Below, in pieces: positions 44,898 through 59,485 of a DNA stretch of 64,000 bases. The notes under the pieces were generated by a model. That model saw only the letters and a program-made list of their open reading frames with translations. It did no database searches and was not told the origin of the DNA. Origin of the DNA: Laburnicola sp. R22_1 (Eukaryota; Ascomycota; Dothideomycetes; Pleosporales; Didymosphaeriaceae); contig JACONQ010000012.1 of assembly GCA_014281115.1 (NCBI GenBank), forward strand, positions 310,001 through 374,000, written 5' to 3'. A program made the translations under genes and the position numbers. How positions within the stretch are numbered: position 1 is the stretch's first letter; each line of letters begins with the position of its first letter.

Positions 44898-46299
44898 GTA
44901 TGAATTATAGTTACTATAGATACGTAAAAATATTATAGTAAATTACTATAATAATATTTAAACTATAGTAACTACTATCCTACTAAAGTAGGTGTATAAG
45001 CTAAATATAAACAAGTGCCTTAGAAGTGCTATAACTATGCCTAGATTACTATACTTATTCTACAGCTATAGAATATATATTATAGGCAGATTATAAAATG
45101 TAATAAATTTCTAACTAAGGAGACTAGACTATAACTTTTGTTATTATTACTTATAACTTAGAAAAAGTTTTTATTATTACTATTAAAGTGGCTATTGCCA
45201 TTAATATAGCCTTTAGTATTTTTATAGCTGTAGTTATTAGTATAACTAGAGCTATAACTATTAATAGAAGGTAAAATATTATTAAATAAGTAAGTGTAAT
45301 AATATATATTATTCTATAACTATAATAGAAGTAGAGGATTGCTTTTATAGTAAGGTTAGAGATAGGCAATTATATAGTGTTTAGCAAATGCTAGATAAGA
45401 TAAGGCGTATAGTATTAATAAGGTAAAGATAAAGCTTAGTGGGCGCAAAATTAAAAATAGTCTAAATAATATAGTTGCTATATAAGTTATATAATAGCTT
45501 CTTAAGCTCCTATTTATATATTATCCCCTAAGTTATAATCGCCTTAATGTCTATCTTAGCGCAATAAACGCACTTCTTAATAATATTAGAGCTAAACTTC
45601 TGCTTAGGCAGCTTAGTGATATAGTCTTAGAAGCTAAGGCAAAGTAGAGTGGTAAAGTTTACTTTGTTAAAGTTAAGAATGTACTACACTATATATTATT
45701 ACTACTATTAGCTTGCTTTAGAGTTAGTATATTATTACTAGAGAAGAACTATTATAACTTTAGTATACTATTAGTATATGTGAAATGTTAAGGATTGCTT
45801 AGGCTGCTTAGGATATAACTATAGTGCAGTTACTATAGTTTATATCCTATTATAGTAATCTACTATAATATCTTTAGTAATAGAAGGCTAATAGAATTTA
45901 TTATATTAATTAATTCTTATAGTAATGGCTATAAATATTCTAAGCACTATTACCTAATAATAAACCTATTCTACGCGTTATGTATAATAGTTCCCTATAT
46001 ATATCTCTTTAATTTCCCTTTATCTATTTTGCTGTATATTTTACTATATCTTATTAGTTCTTTAATTGCTAGTTATTATTATATATAGTGTTATACTCTA
46101 AAAGTTAATATAGTTATTACTAGGACCTACTTTAAATCTACAATTAGATTAAACGCTATTATATCTATAGTTTATATTAGTATCCTTTATTAGTATAATA
46201 TACGCTGTGCTAATAATCTATACTATAAAAAAGTACTAATAAGCCCCTTAGTATCTAGTTCCTCCTAAGTATATTTCTTAGGCTATCTAGTTCTAAAGC

Positions 46300-48450
46300 T
46301 TAATAAAACTATAAATATTATCTAGTTGTTCTTAGTCTACTATCTTAAATATCTTAAGAAGAAAGTAAATATATAGGTTCTCTTACTTAGTAGAGTATGT
46401 AGTGTTATATTCTATAATAGTGAATATTAGCTAGATTTGGCCTACACACCTACCTTTAAGAGGGATATTATTATAGTTATATTCTTAAACCTATATATTA
46501 TATTTAAGCTACTTGCTAGTACCTTGCCAATTTAGTATATATTAAATAGTCTCCTAAGTTTTCTATAATACTTTACTATTTAGCCTTCTAGTCTCTCTCT
46601 AGTACTTAAATAATAGATGGATTGTTATTATATAGAGATTAACCTAACTAAGATTATTTTTAAACTATTTGGCATCCCTTTAATACGAGCTTATTTTGCT
46701 AGCTTTAATTATATCCTTCTTTTATAGTATTACTGCAAGCATATTGCGTAGTCTAAGGAATTTAATATAAGTTATAGTGTTTTAAATAGTTATCTAATAA
46801 TATAGATTTAACCTCTTCTTTTTTATAAGTAGGGATTTAGACGTGTTAATGCTATATTAGCTTAATAGAGCTAGTCTAGCTAGTTTACCTATCTATACTT
46901 CTTTTACTCCCTATATTTTAGTTATTAGCTTCTCTATATAGTACTTCGCTAAAGTCTGATATATTTAAATTTTAGTCTATTAAGTATTTAGACTGCTTAT
47001 CTGCGCTAGAGTTTTCTTATAGTTTGTTAATTAGAACATGTTTTTAATAAGGAATATATAGGGGGCTTTTGTATATGTAGTAGGGTTATAGTTTAGTAGT
47101 AGTCTATATTACTATACTATTTATACAGAGTAGATAATTATATAAAGTTTTAGTATCTAGAAGTGCTTTCTATATAGTAAATAGAAGCTAACTAATTTTT
47201 ACTTATATATATTAACCTACTAGAGGGATTTAAGTATATAGTTAAGTGTTTCCTTATTATAGCTATAGTAATAAAAAATTATAACAAAGTCGCACACTCT
47301 ATAGAGATACTATAGAGTATCTAGCTTACTTTATAGGAGGGGAGCAAATACTACTAGAATCTGCTTTATAAGGGCCTTCTATTTGTTTTTAAACTATTAT
47401 AATATTTAACTAACTAGTATATAGTTAAAGACTTTTAGGCCTAGGAAGTAAGGCACCTTCTAGTAATGCTTATTAATCTAACTTATTTCTAATATTATAT
47501 ATTATGCCCTTAAGTTACTATATATTAAATTAACTAAACCTATTAGCCACTTAATAGTATGCTTTATAAGTTCTTTATAAAGTTAATATTAGAGGTCTAG
47601 TATAAGAGCTATATATATATTTATAAATAAGAACTTCTATGTAAAGTTTCTAATTTAGTGCATATACTCTAGGTAAGAACTCTAGATCCTAGTCTATCTT
47701 ATTCTCTTAATTATACCTATAGTACTATTGTGTAAGTAATATAGCGTGTATTCTACTAATATCTTATTAGTGTAGTTAGTATACACTATTATATTTTATA
47801 TTTAGGGGTGTATTTAATATACTATATAGTGCTATCTTATTTTTACCCTTATAATTATTACCTACTTCTTATAGTCTGCTATAATACTATATATAATTAG
47901 ATATATATTCTTTTAAATCTATTTGTATATCTTATATGTATGCCTATTTAACTAATAAACTTAATAGCTAAGTTAGTAGCTATTAAATAGTGTAATATAG
48001 TTTTATAGGAGTACTTACAATTTAACACTTTTACTATTGCCTTATAGTATATATTTATAGTAATATCTTTATTATACTACTTAATAATTAGTAGCATTAC
48101 TATAAGTATATTATCTAGAACCTTTTTAATTATTAGATGCGTGTATCTAGATTGCCAATTAATATATACACTAGTCATACCACCTAGTTACTATAATAGT
48201 TACTTAGTTGTATTTTATTAACTCTAACTATAACTAGTATAATAGTAAAGTCTTCTAGTAGTTTAGTCTACATAGTCTACTACTAGTTAAAGTTCTACAG
48301 GTCTATATATATTCTTACCTTATAGGAGTTGCTATCTCTATTAGTTATCTTCTTTAGTATTTGCTTAGGGGCATAAGTTATATATTCTTTAAATAGTTTA
48401 AAGCTAATCTAAAACTTAATAATACTAAGTATATTTTATTAAAGGAGTTA
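46300..48450 (-). pseudogene. Probable Plavaka/CACTA-type transposase relic
   Basis: Minus-strand translation with Gln/Trp read for stops gives a sequence whose order resembles fungal Plavaka transposases. There is a block like VYILIGNL-T-I near 48.2 kb. An equivalent of LYKELIKHTIKWLIGLV follows near 47.6 kb, then KVPYFLGLKVF, and near 46.9 kb a block equivalent to the late N-x-KxxxxQ region. The frame is littered with stops and the limits are not visible. No CACTA-type end could be found. Confidence 0.4.
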
Positions 48451-49250
48451 ACCATCTCCTATGTTGTGTGCTCTATTAGGCGACTTATCGCTATTAGGCA
48501 GAAATATAGTGTGTTCTTCCTATTCGCAATCTATAATACTTATCTTAATATTATCTAGTAATATATGCTACTATTTAGCGTTTTAAAATTGTATATAAGA
48601 TAAAAACGTTAATAAGGGCTTATTAGTAAATAAAAGGTTAATATCTCCTTTTATACACTAAATATTATATAGCTACTTAGTAAAGGCATAACTTATCTTA
48701 TTTTTAAAGGGTGTGTATAGACTATTACTATAACTTACTATTACTATAAACGTAGTATTATAGAGTGTATTAGAAGTAATATCTATATTATAGCTATTAG
48801 AATAAACTATATATAGGGGTACTAGCTTATTAACTAGTAACATCCTTAAAAGTCTAGCAACTACTTATAACTAATGTACTTACTAGATATAAGGAAGCTA
48901 AGGTTATTTATTAATTATTATTTGCGCTATAGTTATTCTCTATGCTATTTCTATATATTAAGGCCATATTATAGATCTCTAGCCTATACTCTTTAGTAAT
49001 GCTGTTATTGTTAATCTTTACCTTATTATTGCTATTGCTACTATAATTTATACAGTTGTTGCGTAGCATAATATCTAATAGTACACTCTCTTAGGTTATA
49101 TTAGGCATAGGCAGCGTAGGACTATCTATATAGTTCTTATAATTATACCAACTCTATAACCTATTATTATAATTTATTATATAGACTGCTAATAATATAC
49201 TATTTATTATTTAGCCTTTATATATTATATTTAGTATATGTAGTATTATA

Positions 49251-49341
49251 TTAACTATCTAGGGGTAGCACGACAAAGGCTTTCATCTTAAATAACATGA
49301 TAAAAAAAGAAGAGCCCTCTGCTTAGTAATTAAAAAGAGCG
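49251..49341 (+). repeat. Dispersed ~95-bp repeat, copy 8
   Basis: The best-preserved copy: TTAACTATCTAGGGGTAGCA at the start and TTAGTAATTAAAAAGAGCG at the end. It lies just outside the Plavaka-like relic. Confidence 0.75.
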
Positions 49342-50696
49342 TATTGAGTGTATAATTAGTCTAGACTAGGTCTTTAGTATGCGGCCACACACGCACTAGC
49401 GACTAAATATTAACTTTATACTTATATATAGTGCTCTGTATACTATAAAAATAAACTATATAGTACGCACTTGTTTAGTGTAGATTATATTAGTTTATAC
49501 TACTTTTAGCATTTTTAATAATATTTAGTTATGCTAACAATTTACTATACTAGGACTAATACGAACTAATATAACGTATTATTATTATTTTATATTAGTC
49601 TACTCTCCTATAATTAGCGGTCTATAGTTAATAGTATATATACTTAAAGCATTAGAAATAATTACGTTTAATTAAATAGTTTTTAGATACTTTATTCGCT
49701 TACTAAGAAAGTATATAGCTAAACTATTAGTACTTATTATAGTTGTGCACACCTAACTATCTAAATTTTGCTTACTCTATCTGTGCAGTATTAAAGAGAA
49801 TTATAGAATTTACTGCTCCTAAGACTTAGAATAATTATAGTAACAATATTACTTATCTAGCTACCTATATAGTTACCTACAATCTTCTAGGCCCCTTGCC
49901 ATTCTATATCTTTAAGCCATACTAGGTTAACTACGTAGATAGCTCGTTTATATAGATAGTTAATATCTATAATAATAGCTAATTAATAAAGCACTATACT
50001 CTTATTAGGCTAGATAGTAAACTTAAGCATACTTAGCATTTCTAGATTTTAGGGTTTAGGTATAAGCTTTAGCTATACTTGCGCAACCTCTTTCATTATA
50101 CTAACTATAAAGAGGGGATACTATACATAATAACTATAAGCGTTAGTATATATCTTTTAAGTATCCTAGTTAAATATTTGCTAATATTATTAAAGAATAT
50201 ATAGAGAAGGAGATATTTCTATTTAAGTAAGCATTATTAATAGTAGAGATAGATATACTAAAGGGTTAGCTATCTAATATAAATAAGCTAGAGGCCTAAC
50301 TATAGGCCTAGTAAATACTTTTACTATTTTATATATATATGCAAATGTTTAGTTTTTACTATAAATTACGCTAACTTACTATATACACTATAATAGTAGT
50401 CTAGGTAAGATAAAGGTAAATCTATCTTCTATATAATATCTATATGCGGCGTAGACGCGCCTATTTGTGTTGCGCATAGTTATTAAGTAATAGCGAGTTG
50501 CCTATAAGCACTTTTAATACTAATAACTATTTACAAACTCTTTTACACTTACTACTTTTAAGTAGCGCTACTACTTTCTATTTTCTATACATAACTACCC
50601 ATAATACCTTATACTACTTATAATAAATAGCCTAAAAAATACTCTATAAAACTACTTATATACTGCCTACGCGCTAGACGCGGAGCGCGTTGCTGC

Positions 50697-52640
50697 TTTC
50701 TAAGAAATATAAGACTTTAATTCTAGCAGCGTAATAGTATAGAATCTAGCTAGACTATTTAACTATAAGATAACTGCATTCTATAATATAAGAAATATTA
50801 TTATACAAGATATAATAGATAATAACTCAGTAGATTTAAATTACCTATAGCTAGACAAACTATCTAATATTATAAGTGTTAAGTAAATAATATTCATGTA
50901 TATTTAAGACCTCCTATAGTGTAATATTATTACTAATATAGTTTTTATAAATATAGTTTTTAACATCCTATAGAACGCGGTCTTAGATAAATATTAGTTG
51001 TACCTTAGATTTAAGATAGGAGACAATATAGGCGGTAGATAAAAATTATAAATATTAAAGAAATAGACTATAATTAGTAGTAGATAGAACACGTATATAC
51101 CTATTCTAAAGCGCTAGCACTATATCTAAGATATACCTATGCTAATTAGGAAAGAGCCTTCTATTTATTTTAATAATATTCTAGTTATTATCTCTAATAG
51201 TTGCAATAAATAACTTCATAACCTAGTAGTATATATGCCCTTAAAGTGCCTTATCTAAGAACTAGAGAATATTAAACTAATATTATGCAAAATAGATAGT
51301 ATAGGCAAGCTTACCTATAAAAGTATTATATACCTAAAATTAAAAAACAAAATAAGGAAAGTAGTTGTAGCCTATAGCTATAAACCTTTTAATAGAGCTA
51401 TATATTAAAAGTAGCGCTTCTACAGCGTTATTAAGGATATACCTATCCTACTTAAGTCGCAGAGCCTTATTTTTATCTAAGCGTATACGCTAAAAGAGCG
51501 CGGCATAAATATATAGCTAGTAGTTTTAGTTAATAAGGGTAATAATATAAAAGGTATACTTACTATACTTACTTATACTATAATATACTAACAACTATTT
51601 TAGAAAAGAAATTTATATAATACGCAAAGAGGGTTAGGCAAGCTACGCTATAAGATAACTCTAGAGACGTCGCAATATTAGTATAGGGTTAGTAATAAAG
51701 ATTTTGCATATAATAAGAATGTAAGATTCTACTTATTACTAAGAATTATAATATAAATTAGAAATATATACACACCTATATAGTATAAACATATTAATAC
51801 TACATATCTAGTACTTACTAATAGTTAAGAGTCTATAACAAATTAGTAAGGATTGTGTTTATAAACATATCTAACGTCTAAATGCCGCACGCTAAAGAAA
51901 AATAATATAAGTTATAGTAACTCACTATACTCTTTATAACTAGACTTCTATATATATTTAGTATAGCCTTATAGTGTAGGTATACACTAGTTGTTTATTA
52001 GGTTATAGTAACTAACTGTGCTATTAAATAATAGAATCTTATAGGTGCAATATAGTCTAGTAGTAAAAAGACAATTATAAAATTAGATTTAGTTACTATA
52101 GGTTATAGTAATTTACTATGCTATGAAAGTATTAGATTCTTTAGGCGCAATATAGTTTAACAGTGTAATATAGCTACAAAGCAAATTAAGAGAAGGGTAG
52201 GTTATAGTAATTTATTATACTATTTAAGAGTAGGGTATCTAAAGCGGAACCTAGGTTTATAGTCCAAGGTAGCTATAAAGCAAATTAAGAAAAGGGTAGG
52301 TTATAGTAATTTATTATGCTATCTAAGAGTAGGGCACCTAAAGTATAATCTAGGTTTATAGTCTAAGGTAGCTGCGAAGCAAGTTAAGAAAAGTGCAGGT
52401 TATAGTAATTTATTATACTATTTAAGAATAGAATATCTAAAGCGCAATATAGGTTTATAGTCTAAGGTAGCTATAAAGTAAGTTAGGAAAAGGGCAAGTT
52501 ATAGTAATTTATTATACTGTCTAGGAGTAGGGTATTTAAAGCGCAATATAGATTAGTAGTCTAAGGTAACTATAAAGAAAGCTAAGAAAAGGGCATATTA
52601 TAGTAACTTACTATAGTAATATACAATAGCTATAGAATAA
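50697..52640 (+). repeat. Degenerate element with 3' minisatellite, copy A
   Basis: Collinear with 62,068-63,903 in direct orientation, starting at agactttaa..agcgtaatagtatagaatct. The first 1.2 kb reads like a RIP-damaged coding region but was not recognised. The last 0.7 kb is a minisatellite of about 99 bp per unit. Confidence 0.65.
51905..52640. repeat. ~99-bp minisatellite, about seven units
   Basis: Each unit begins ggttatagtaatttattata and contains agagtagggtat, an aaagcg motif and ctataaagcaaattaag. The core TATAGTAAxTTACTATA is nearly palindromic. Confidence 0.85.
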
Positions 52641-55600
52641 AATAGCCTATAATAAAGGTAGATAGTTAACTACGCTAGTCTAATCACGCTAGCCTAATTA
52701 TCGCCAAGCTAAAATTGTGTAATATCTAATAGCTATAAATAATAATAACCTAGAACTAATCTCTCTACACTATATAATTATATATATACACCCTTTCTTA
52801 CATTTGCACTATATATACTATTTTAATTATAGCTATAACTATAGCAAATAACTCGCCTAATCTAAAATAGTATAAGGAGACTGCATTAAAATATCTATAA
52901 TAGATGCTAAAGAATATTATAATAAGAGGTCTCTAGCTTATTAGGCAGAAGTTAGGGGTCTAGTAAGAGATAGTAAACTACGTATTAAAAGAAATAGACT
53001 ATAATCTAGTCTTATTTAATTTTATATTATAAATAGATAACTATAAAGTTGCACGCAATAAAGTTATAAAGGATATATATATAAATAATTACTTTAAGAT
53101 ATTTTAGAAACTTCTAAACTCTATACTAAAAAATAAAGTGCGAGCTAAGGAGTAGTGTAAAGTAGTAAGACTTAGTCTCTAGATAGTAGTGTAGTAGATA
53201 AAGAAGACTCCTATAGATGCCGCGGTTAAGTTAGCATCTAGGGCAATAATAAGGAGTTAAAGCATAGAGTTATCGCAACTTAACATATCTTAAAAAGGCT
53301 TTGCTACCTTAGTAGTAAGTACTAATATAGTTAGCGCAACTAAGATACAAAGGCTTTATATTAATAATATTCTAGCTACTAGTATATAAAGCACAAACTG
53401 CGTATTTAGGGAGAATAGGATTAATATTTAGGTTACTGCCTTAAAGAATTTTTTTTAATCTACCTCTTATTAATTATCTAATATAAGTATATGCTAATAA
53501 TAACTAGTTGTGAAAATAGGGAGGTGGGCCTAATATTAGTTACACTTAATACGCTTAAGGATATTATATAAGAAAACCTTCTAGTGTTCTAGATAAAATT
53601 AAATATATTTAATCTATAGGTATCTAGAACTAAGTAACTAATAAAGATTAGAATAACTAGCGTTCATTAAATAAAGGTGTAATTATTAGTAGTAGCTAGA
53701 GTAATAAAGTGGGATATTATAGCGGCGCACTCTTACGTTATAATAAAGAGTATATAGACTTCTAATATACTTACCCTATACTATAGCGCTAATAGATATA
53801 CTAGATAAATAACGTAGGGTAGCTATTATAGACTCTAACTTTAATATATTATAAATACAGAGAGGTAAAAACTAAAAGTCCCTAAACTAAACTTAGTATA
53901 AATTATACTAAACTAATAAATAATAAATCCTATACCTATAGTATACACTAGCGATAATAGCTTAGATAGTAAATTAGATAACTAAAGAAGGACACTACTA
54001 TTGCAATAGTTTAATAAGAATATCTCCCTATATAGTAGCGGTCTAGATAGCACCCTACTAGAAATAACTAAAGAGAGGTAGTAATAATAGTATAAAGAGA
54101 AGAGCGTCTCCTTAGATAATAGTAGCTTAGATAGCCCTCTACTAGCTAGAGAGAGGCAGTAATAGTAGTATAAAAAGAAGAGCGGCCCCTAGCAAAGTTA
54201 TAATTTAGATAGTAATCTATCCTAGAGTAGTTACGCTTTATTACAATCTAATAGTATAAAGAGAATCTACTTATTATTACTATATAATTTGCCTATAACT
54301 CTATTACCTTATTATAGCGCAATACCTATTAATAAAAACAAAGTATAAAAGATTATTAAAACTAATAGGATTAATATATTTAGAGAAGAAGGATCTTAAT
54401 ATACTTAATATAGTAAGCAGTTACTATAATAATAGCTAGATAAGATTAAGCGTGTGCTATAGTAAGTTACTATAACTCTATATATTACTAAAATCTTGCT
54501 AATAATTATCTATAGAGCAAATACAACTATTAATGCTAAACCTAGCTAGGCACGCACTTATATAATAGAATAGTTATACGCTATAAGAGTGTAGATGTTT
54601 ATACTTAACTAGGCCACGCTTATAATATTATATAATATAATTTTATTTTTTTATAATATAGGCTCTTGCCCTAGGCTCTAGAATACTTCTCTACTAGTAG
54701 ATAGTATTAGCTAAGATAGTTGTGTAGAGCGAGCGATACAATAGTAGTAATAATAAGTCTAGTTTTAGCGTTAGAAAGTCCTACCTTTGTCTAGCGAGAT
54801 TAATTATAAGATACTAGATTATAAGATAAAGAAAGATTGTTAACCTTACGCAAGAATAAGAAATAGAGAAGCCCTACCTATCTAAAGGAATAGTAGGTCT
54901 ATGCCTAAGCTAGATCTAATACCCACTACTATATTCTTACTTAATTAATTTTTAGATATATAACTACTAGATGCTATTTAGATATAGCTAGGTTATAATA
55001 GTTATAAATATTAGCAATAACTAGGTAAATATAATATTAAGTATGCTATACTAAGCGCTAATAATAATATTCCCTAAACTACTATTTAGACTTACTATTA
55101 AACACAAACTAATAAGGCGCGTAATAAAGAATAAGCTCTAAGAGTAATATTTATAAGAGGTTAATAAATATCGTATATAGGTAGAGAAGGAATAGAAATA
55201 AGTCTATAGCACGCTTAATAGGTTCTAGTTATATAAAATAGAGCCGCTAGTTAATCTAATGCTCTTCTAGACGTTAATAAATAAAGAGCTTACAAGTATT
55301 TGCAGGACACTATAGTATAGTAATATAACTAATAGAGATAAAGATGTTAATAAGCTATAGTAGGCATATAATATAGTTTTATATAAGAATAGGTTTGTAT
55401 ATAAATATATAGTCTTAGTTAAGAGAATATCTAGTCTAGACCTAGAAGCTATTTGTGTGGACACAATATACTAGGTGGCAAGCCCTAAGGCCTAAAGAAT
55501 ATATATCTTACTTACGTTATATTTAATTAACTTATAAAGTAAAAAAAAAATCCTAGTTATTAAGATAGAGAAGCTTAATATAAAAATATCTAAGCAGCTT

Positions 55601-56511
55601 ATAGATATAGGTAATACATTCTAAAATAAGAGACACAATATATATTTAACCTAATTATAAACCTTTAGCGTACTTTATAAATGCTAAGATATAAAGGTAA
55701 GACTAAATAATAGGCGTCCTAGTGTGTATTAAATTATATCTAGGACGCTAAGAGAAAATAGGCCTTAAATTATTGCAAACCACCTCTCCTACTTTCTAGC
55801 CTAGAAGTTTTAGCGACTATAACACTAAGGGGAGTTTTGTAATCTTAAAAGTGTAAATAAGTATAAGTCTATACTTTAATATCTTATATTTAAGTATAGC
55901 CTAAAAGTAGAAGCTTTATTAAAATTCCTTAAGAAAGGGCAAAACCTCCTCTATAGCTATATAAAGAGATTATATTAATGTTTAATATAATCTAAAATGG
56001 CACTACATAGACTGCCTATAAAGTAAAAAAGGCTAAAAATAAGTATATTATACTTAAAGACTCTAAGTTCCTTAGCTATAGCAAAATTATAGCGAATATT
56101 ATATAGACGCTATTAATTAAATAAAATAAGTATATATTAAGACTAGATAAAAAGCCTCTACTAAAACTAGTAGATATAAAACTTATATAGAATATTATTC
56201 TAATTAAGTATAGCTAGACTAGTAGGGATGTAATATAAAATGTTATATAGGAAATATAATAAGAAAAGAAAGTGTATAGAGTAAAAGAAAAGGGTAGAAT
56301 AATTAATATTAGTATGTTAAAGTCCTCTTATAACCTATATATTATAAATATAGTACTATTACTAATTAAGTTCTATAATAAGTATAGTATAGATATACAT
56401 TCTAACTAACTATATAATATATATAGTAATCTTTAAGTGTTACCCTTATTTGCTAATTTTGGCAAGGCTATCTAGGGTAATTTAAAGTAGGCATACTTAT
56501 AATAATATCTT
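52641..56511. other. AT-rich stretch with low-complexity coding traces, unassigned
   Basis: Plus-strand frames show repeated Ser/Leu/Asp/Gln-rich patterns between 53.9 and 54.3 kb, where a motif like agtagcttagatagccctct is reiterated. No family was recognised. Confidence 0.4.
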
Positions 56512-56513
56512 TA

Positions 56514-58384
56514 ACGTACTTTGCACTAGAGTTAATTATTCTATTAAGTTAATTACTTTGCCAAGACCCTACTAAAACGTACTATTAGCAATAGTACAAC
56601 GCGATGCCTTAACTATACAATAAACTACTAGCGTTAAAAGAAGCGCGTATACAGCTTACAATCTAGGCTATTAAATAAGACGCAATAGTCTCTTAGCGAT
56701 ATGCTACAGCCCTCTATAATGTCTCTTAAAGTACACTTAGCAACCAACGCGCTAGAAAGACGTTTAGACGCGACTACGCACTTAATAAAATAAAACTTAC
56801 TATAAGAGAGGAGTAGGTAATTGTGCAGCATATACTTAGCCTAGACGCGCGAGAATTTCCGCCCTAGCTTAATGCTATAAAAGATATGGCTGATTCTTTA
56901 CTAGCTGCACGCCACTATAAGTCAGTTGGCCAGAGGTGGCCTTATGACTTTGTTAAGCGCTAGCCAAAGCTTTAAGTTAAGTTTAATTAAAAGTACGACT
57001 ACAAGAGAGCTCTCTAAAAGGATCCTAAGATAATACAAGACTAGTTCTGGCCTGTAGAGAACATAAAGGCTAAGTATAGTATCCTAAATAAGGATACCTA
57101 TAATTTTAATAAGTCTGGCTTTATAATAGGCATAATATTAACTAGAGTAGTAGTTATAGGCTCTAAGCGTTAAGAATAGCCAAAGCAGATATAGTAGGGT
57201 AATAGGGAGTAAATAATAGTTATCTAAGGCATTAACGCAATGCGGTAGTGGATCCCACTCTTTATTATCTTTAGGGGCAAGCACCACCTCTCTGCCTAGT
57301 ATGAGGAGAAGGATCTACCTTATAATTAGGTTATTGCAGTCTCTAAGAACAGCTAGACAATAAATAAGCTTAGTCTGTAATGGCTAAAGCACTTTAATAA
57401 GCATATAAAGAGGCGTACTACTAGTAAAGCACATTTGCTTATTATTAATAGTCACAAAAGTCACAACTCGCTTAAATTCCAGAATTACTATAAAAAGAGT
57501 AATATTATTACTCTTTATATGCCGCCATATTTATCGTACCTCTTATAGCCACTTAACGTAGGTTGTTTTGCACTATTAAAGAAGGCGTATAGGCGCTAAG
57601 CCAAGAATCTAAGGCGCAACTATATTACGCACATTACTAAAATTAAGTTCCTACCTTGCTTTATTACTACTTTTAAGGCTTTAATTACTAAAAGTAATAT
57701 TAAAGGAGGCTTTTAAGGTCCTAGCCTAGTGCCCCACAACCTAGAAGTTATAATATCGGAGCTTAACGTCCGTCTGCGTACGCCTCCACTTTGTACTATT
57801 CGCGATAGTATATAGGAGTTGTAAACTCTGCGAAATAGTATAGAACTTAGGTCGAAATTAACACTAGTTAAGTAGAGGATTTAAAGGCATATAGATAGTT
57901 CCCTAACTTATATAGTTAAGGCGGTGGAAAAGCTTATTAAAGGCGCTAAGCTAATAGGGCATTCTTTAGTGTTAATAACTAAACGTAACGCTAAACTTTA
58001 AGCTACTAATAAGGCCGCTACGCAATATAAATTGTATAAAAGAAAGCGAGTATAGTGTAAAGGAGTCCTTATAGCTAAAGAGGGCTAGCGGCTAGCCACT
58101 CTAAAGGAGTTTAGGGCGCGCAGTAATAGGCAAAAGGCAAAGAAGAGGGTGCGCGCTAATAGAGACGAATCTGCTCAATAGCGCTGTGGACGCTGCGGCA
58201 AGCCTAGGCATAACAAAATAACCTATAGGCAGCCTATAGAAGTAGATTCTAAATAGATTGGCCAATTTAGACTATTAAAAATAGTTTGTGTTAACTCTAT
58301 ACTATTGTGAATAGTACAGAACTTAGTGGGGTCTTGGCAAAGTAATTAACTCGATAGAATGATTAACACGAGTGCAAAGTACGT
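56514..58384 (+). mobile_element. Pogo-family DNA transposon, 1,871 bp, RIP-degraded (copy 1)
   Basis: Both ends read ACGTACTTTGCACT inward, with terminal repeats continuing for roughly 60 bp to tttgccaagaccc. They are flanked by TA at 56512-56513 and 58385-58386. The right end matches the fragment at 8973-9183 and the edge copy at 63,906. Confidence 0.92.
56604..58256 (+). pseudogene. Pogo transposase, copy 1
   Basis: The 550-codon frame begins MP-LYNKLLALKEARIQL. It has the CENPB-type region (VIVQHILSLDAREFPP), the catalytic blocks YNFNKSGFIIG, LLIINSHKSHNSL and LL-PLNVGCF (Asp-to-Asn changes expected from RIP), and the C-terminal zinc knuckle CGRCGKPRHNK. Dozens of stops replace Gln and Trp codons, but no frameshift is visible. 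This is the abundant fungal pogo transposase with a knuckle domain. Confidence 0.88.
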
Positions 58385-59167
58385 TATAAGATTAAAATGT
58401 TAAGAAAGAGCGCACGTTATAGGCTTAACACTAATAGAAAGCTATGCTAGAATAAGATTCTTATTAGAATAAAGATACTAATTATTATATTACTCTATAC
58501 TATTATATATATATTATAAAATGTAATAATTTACTATACTAATAGTTATAGGGTACGTAGAAGCTTCTTAAGAGTCTAGTAAATATTACTAAGAAGTTCT
58601 AAAATGTTAACTAGACTATTAATAACAAGGCATATGTTGCCCTTATCTATAGTAGGCTAAACTTCTCTAAGTAGAGGATAATTGGTAACGTATTTAATAA
58701 TATTAATAGCTTACTAAGAGTTATTATAATAAATATTAACCTATGTATAGAGGGTATTAATCTTATAGGTGCGAACTATGTTGTTATTAAATTGCTAGTG
58801 CCTAAGATTAAAAAGTTTACATAGTTTATATAATAACTAGTTTAGTTAGGATAAAAAGAGTTAGTTATAAACGCATAGTTACTCTATAATAAGTATAGCT
58901 AAGTTAATATAAAGGCGATAAAGTGTAAGTAGTTTTTAGAAAAGGCAAATATAGTTATTGTAAAGGATATAATAGGCATAAGTAGAAGTAAGAATTCTAG
59001 TAGAGGTATTAACCTAGATGCTAATATATTGCAAGGCGTTAAGATAAAATAAGGCTAATAGAAAGGCAAATAGAGGCTACTTAATATAAAGAAGTAGCTA
59101 TAATAGTTAACTAAACAAATTTAATAATATGCGTAGTTAAAGTAAAATATAACTATTACTAGGACGT

Positions 59168-59485
59168 AGTAAGTTATAGTAATTTAGAATTAATATAGGA
59201 CGTAGTAAAAGAAATTAAAACCAGTACTATAATATAGTAAGTTATAGTAATTTAAAATTAAACGCACGTACATTTAGAGGGAATTATAACTATTGCTAGA
59301 ATATAGTAAGTTATAGTAATTTAGAATTAATATAGAGCGTAGTAGAAGAAATTATAACTAGTACTATAACGCAGTAAGTTATAGTAATTTAGAATTAAAT
59401 AGATGCGTACTTAGAGGGAATAATAACTACTACTTAGACGTAGTAAGTTATAGTAATTCTAAAATAATATAGAGCATACTTAAAT
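59168..59485. repeat. 68-bp minisatellite in a two-unit higher-order pattern
   Basis: Five units begin agtaagttatagtaattta. Units 1 and 3 share one second half (gtagaagaaatta) and units 2 and 4 another (gtacttagaggga), giving a 136-bp higher-order repeat. Confidence 0.8.

Noticed and set aside
45151..45369. 72-codon minus-strand hydrophobic protein
   Set aside because: It is an Ile/Leu/Tyr-rich by-product of TA-rich DNA, as are the 65-codon frames at 55,267, 56,634 and 60,052.
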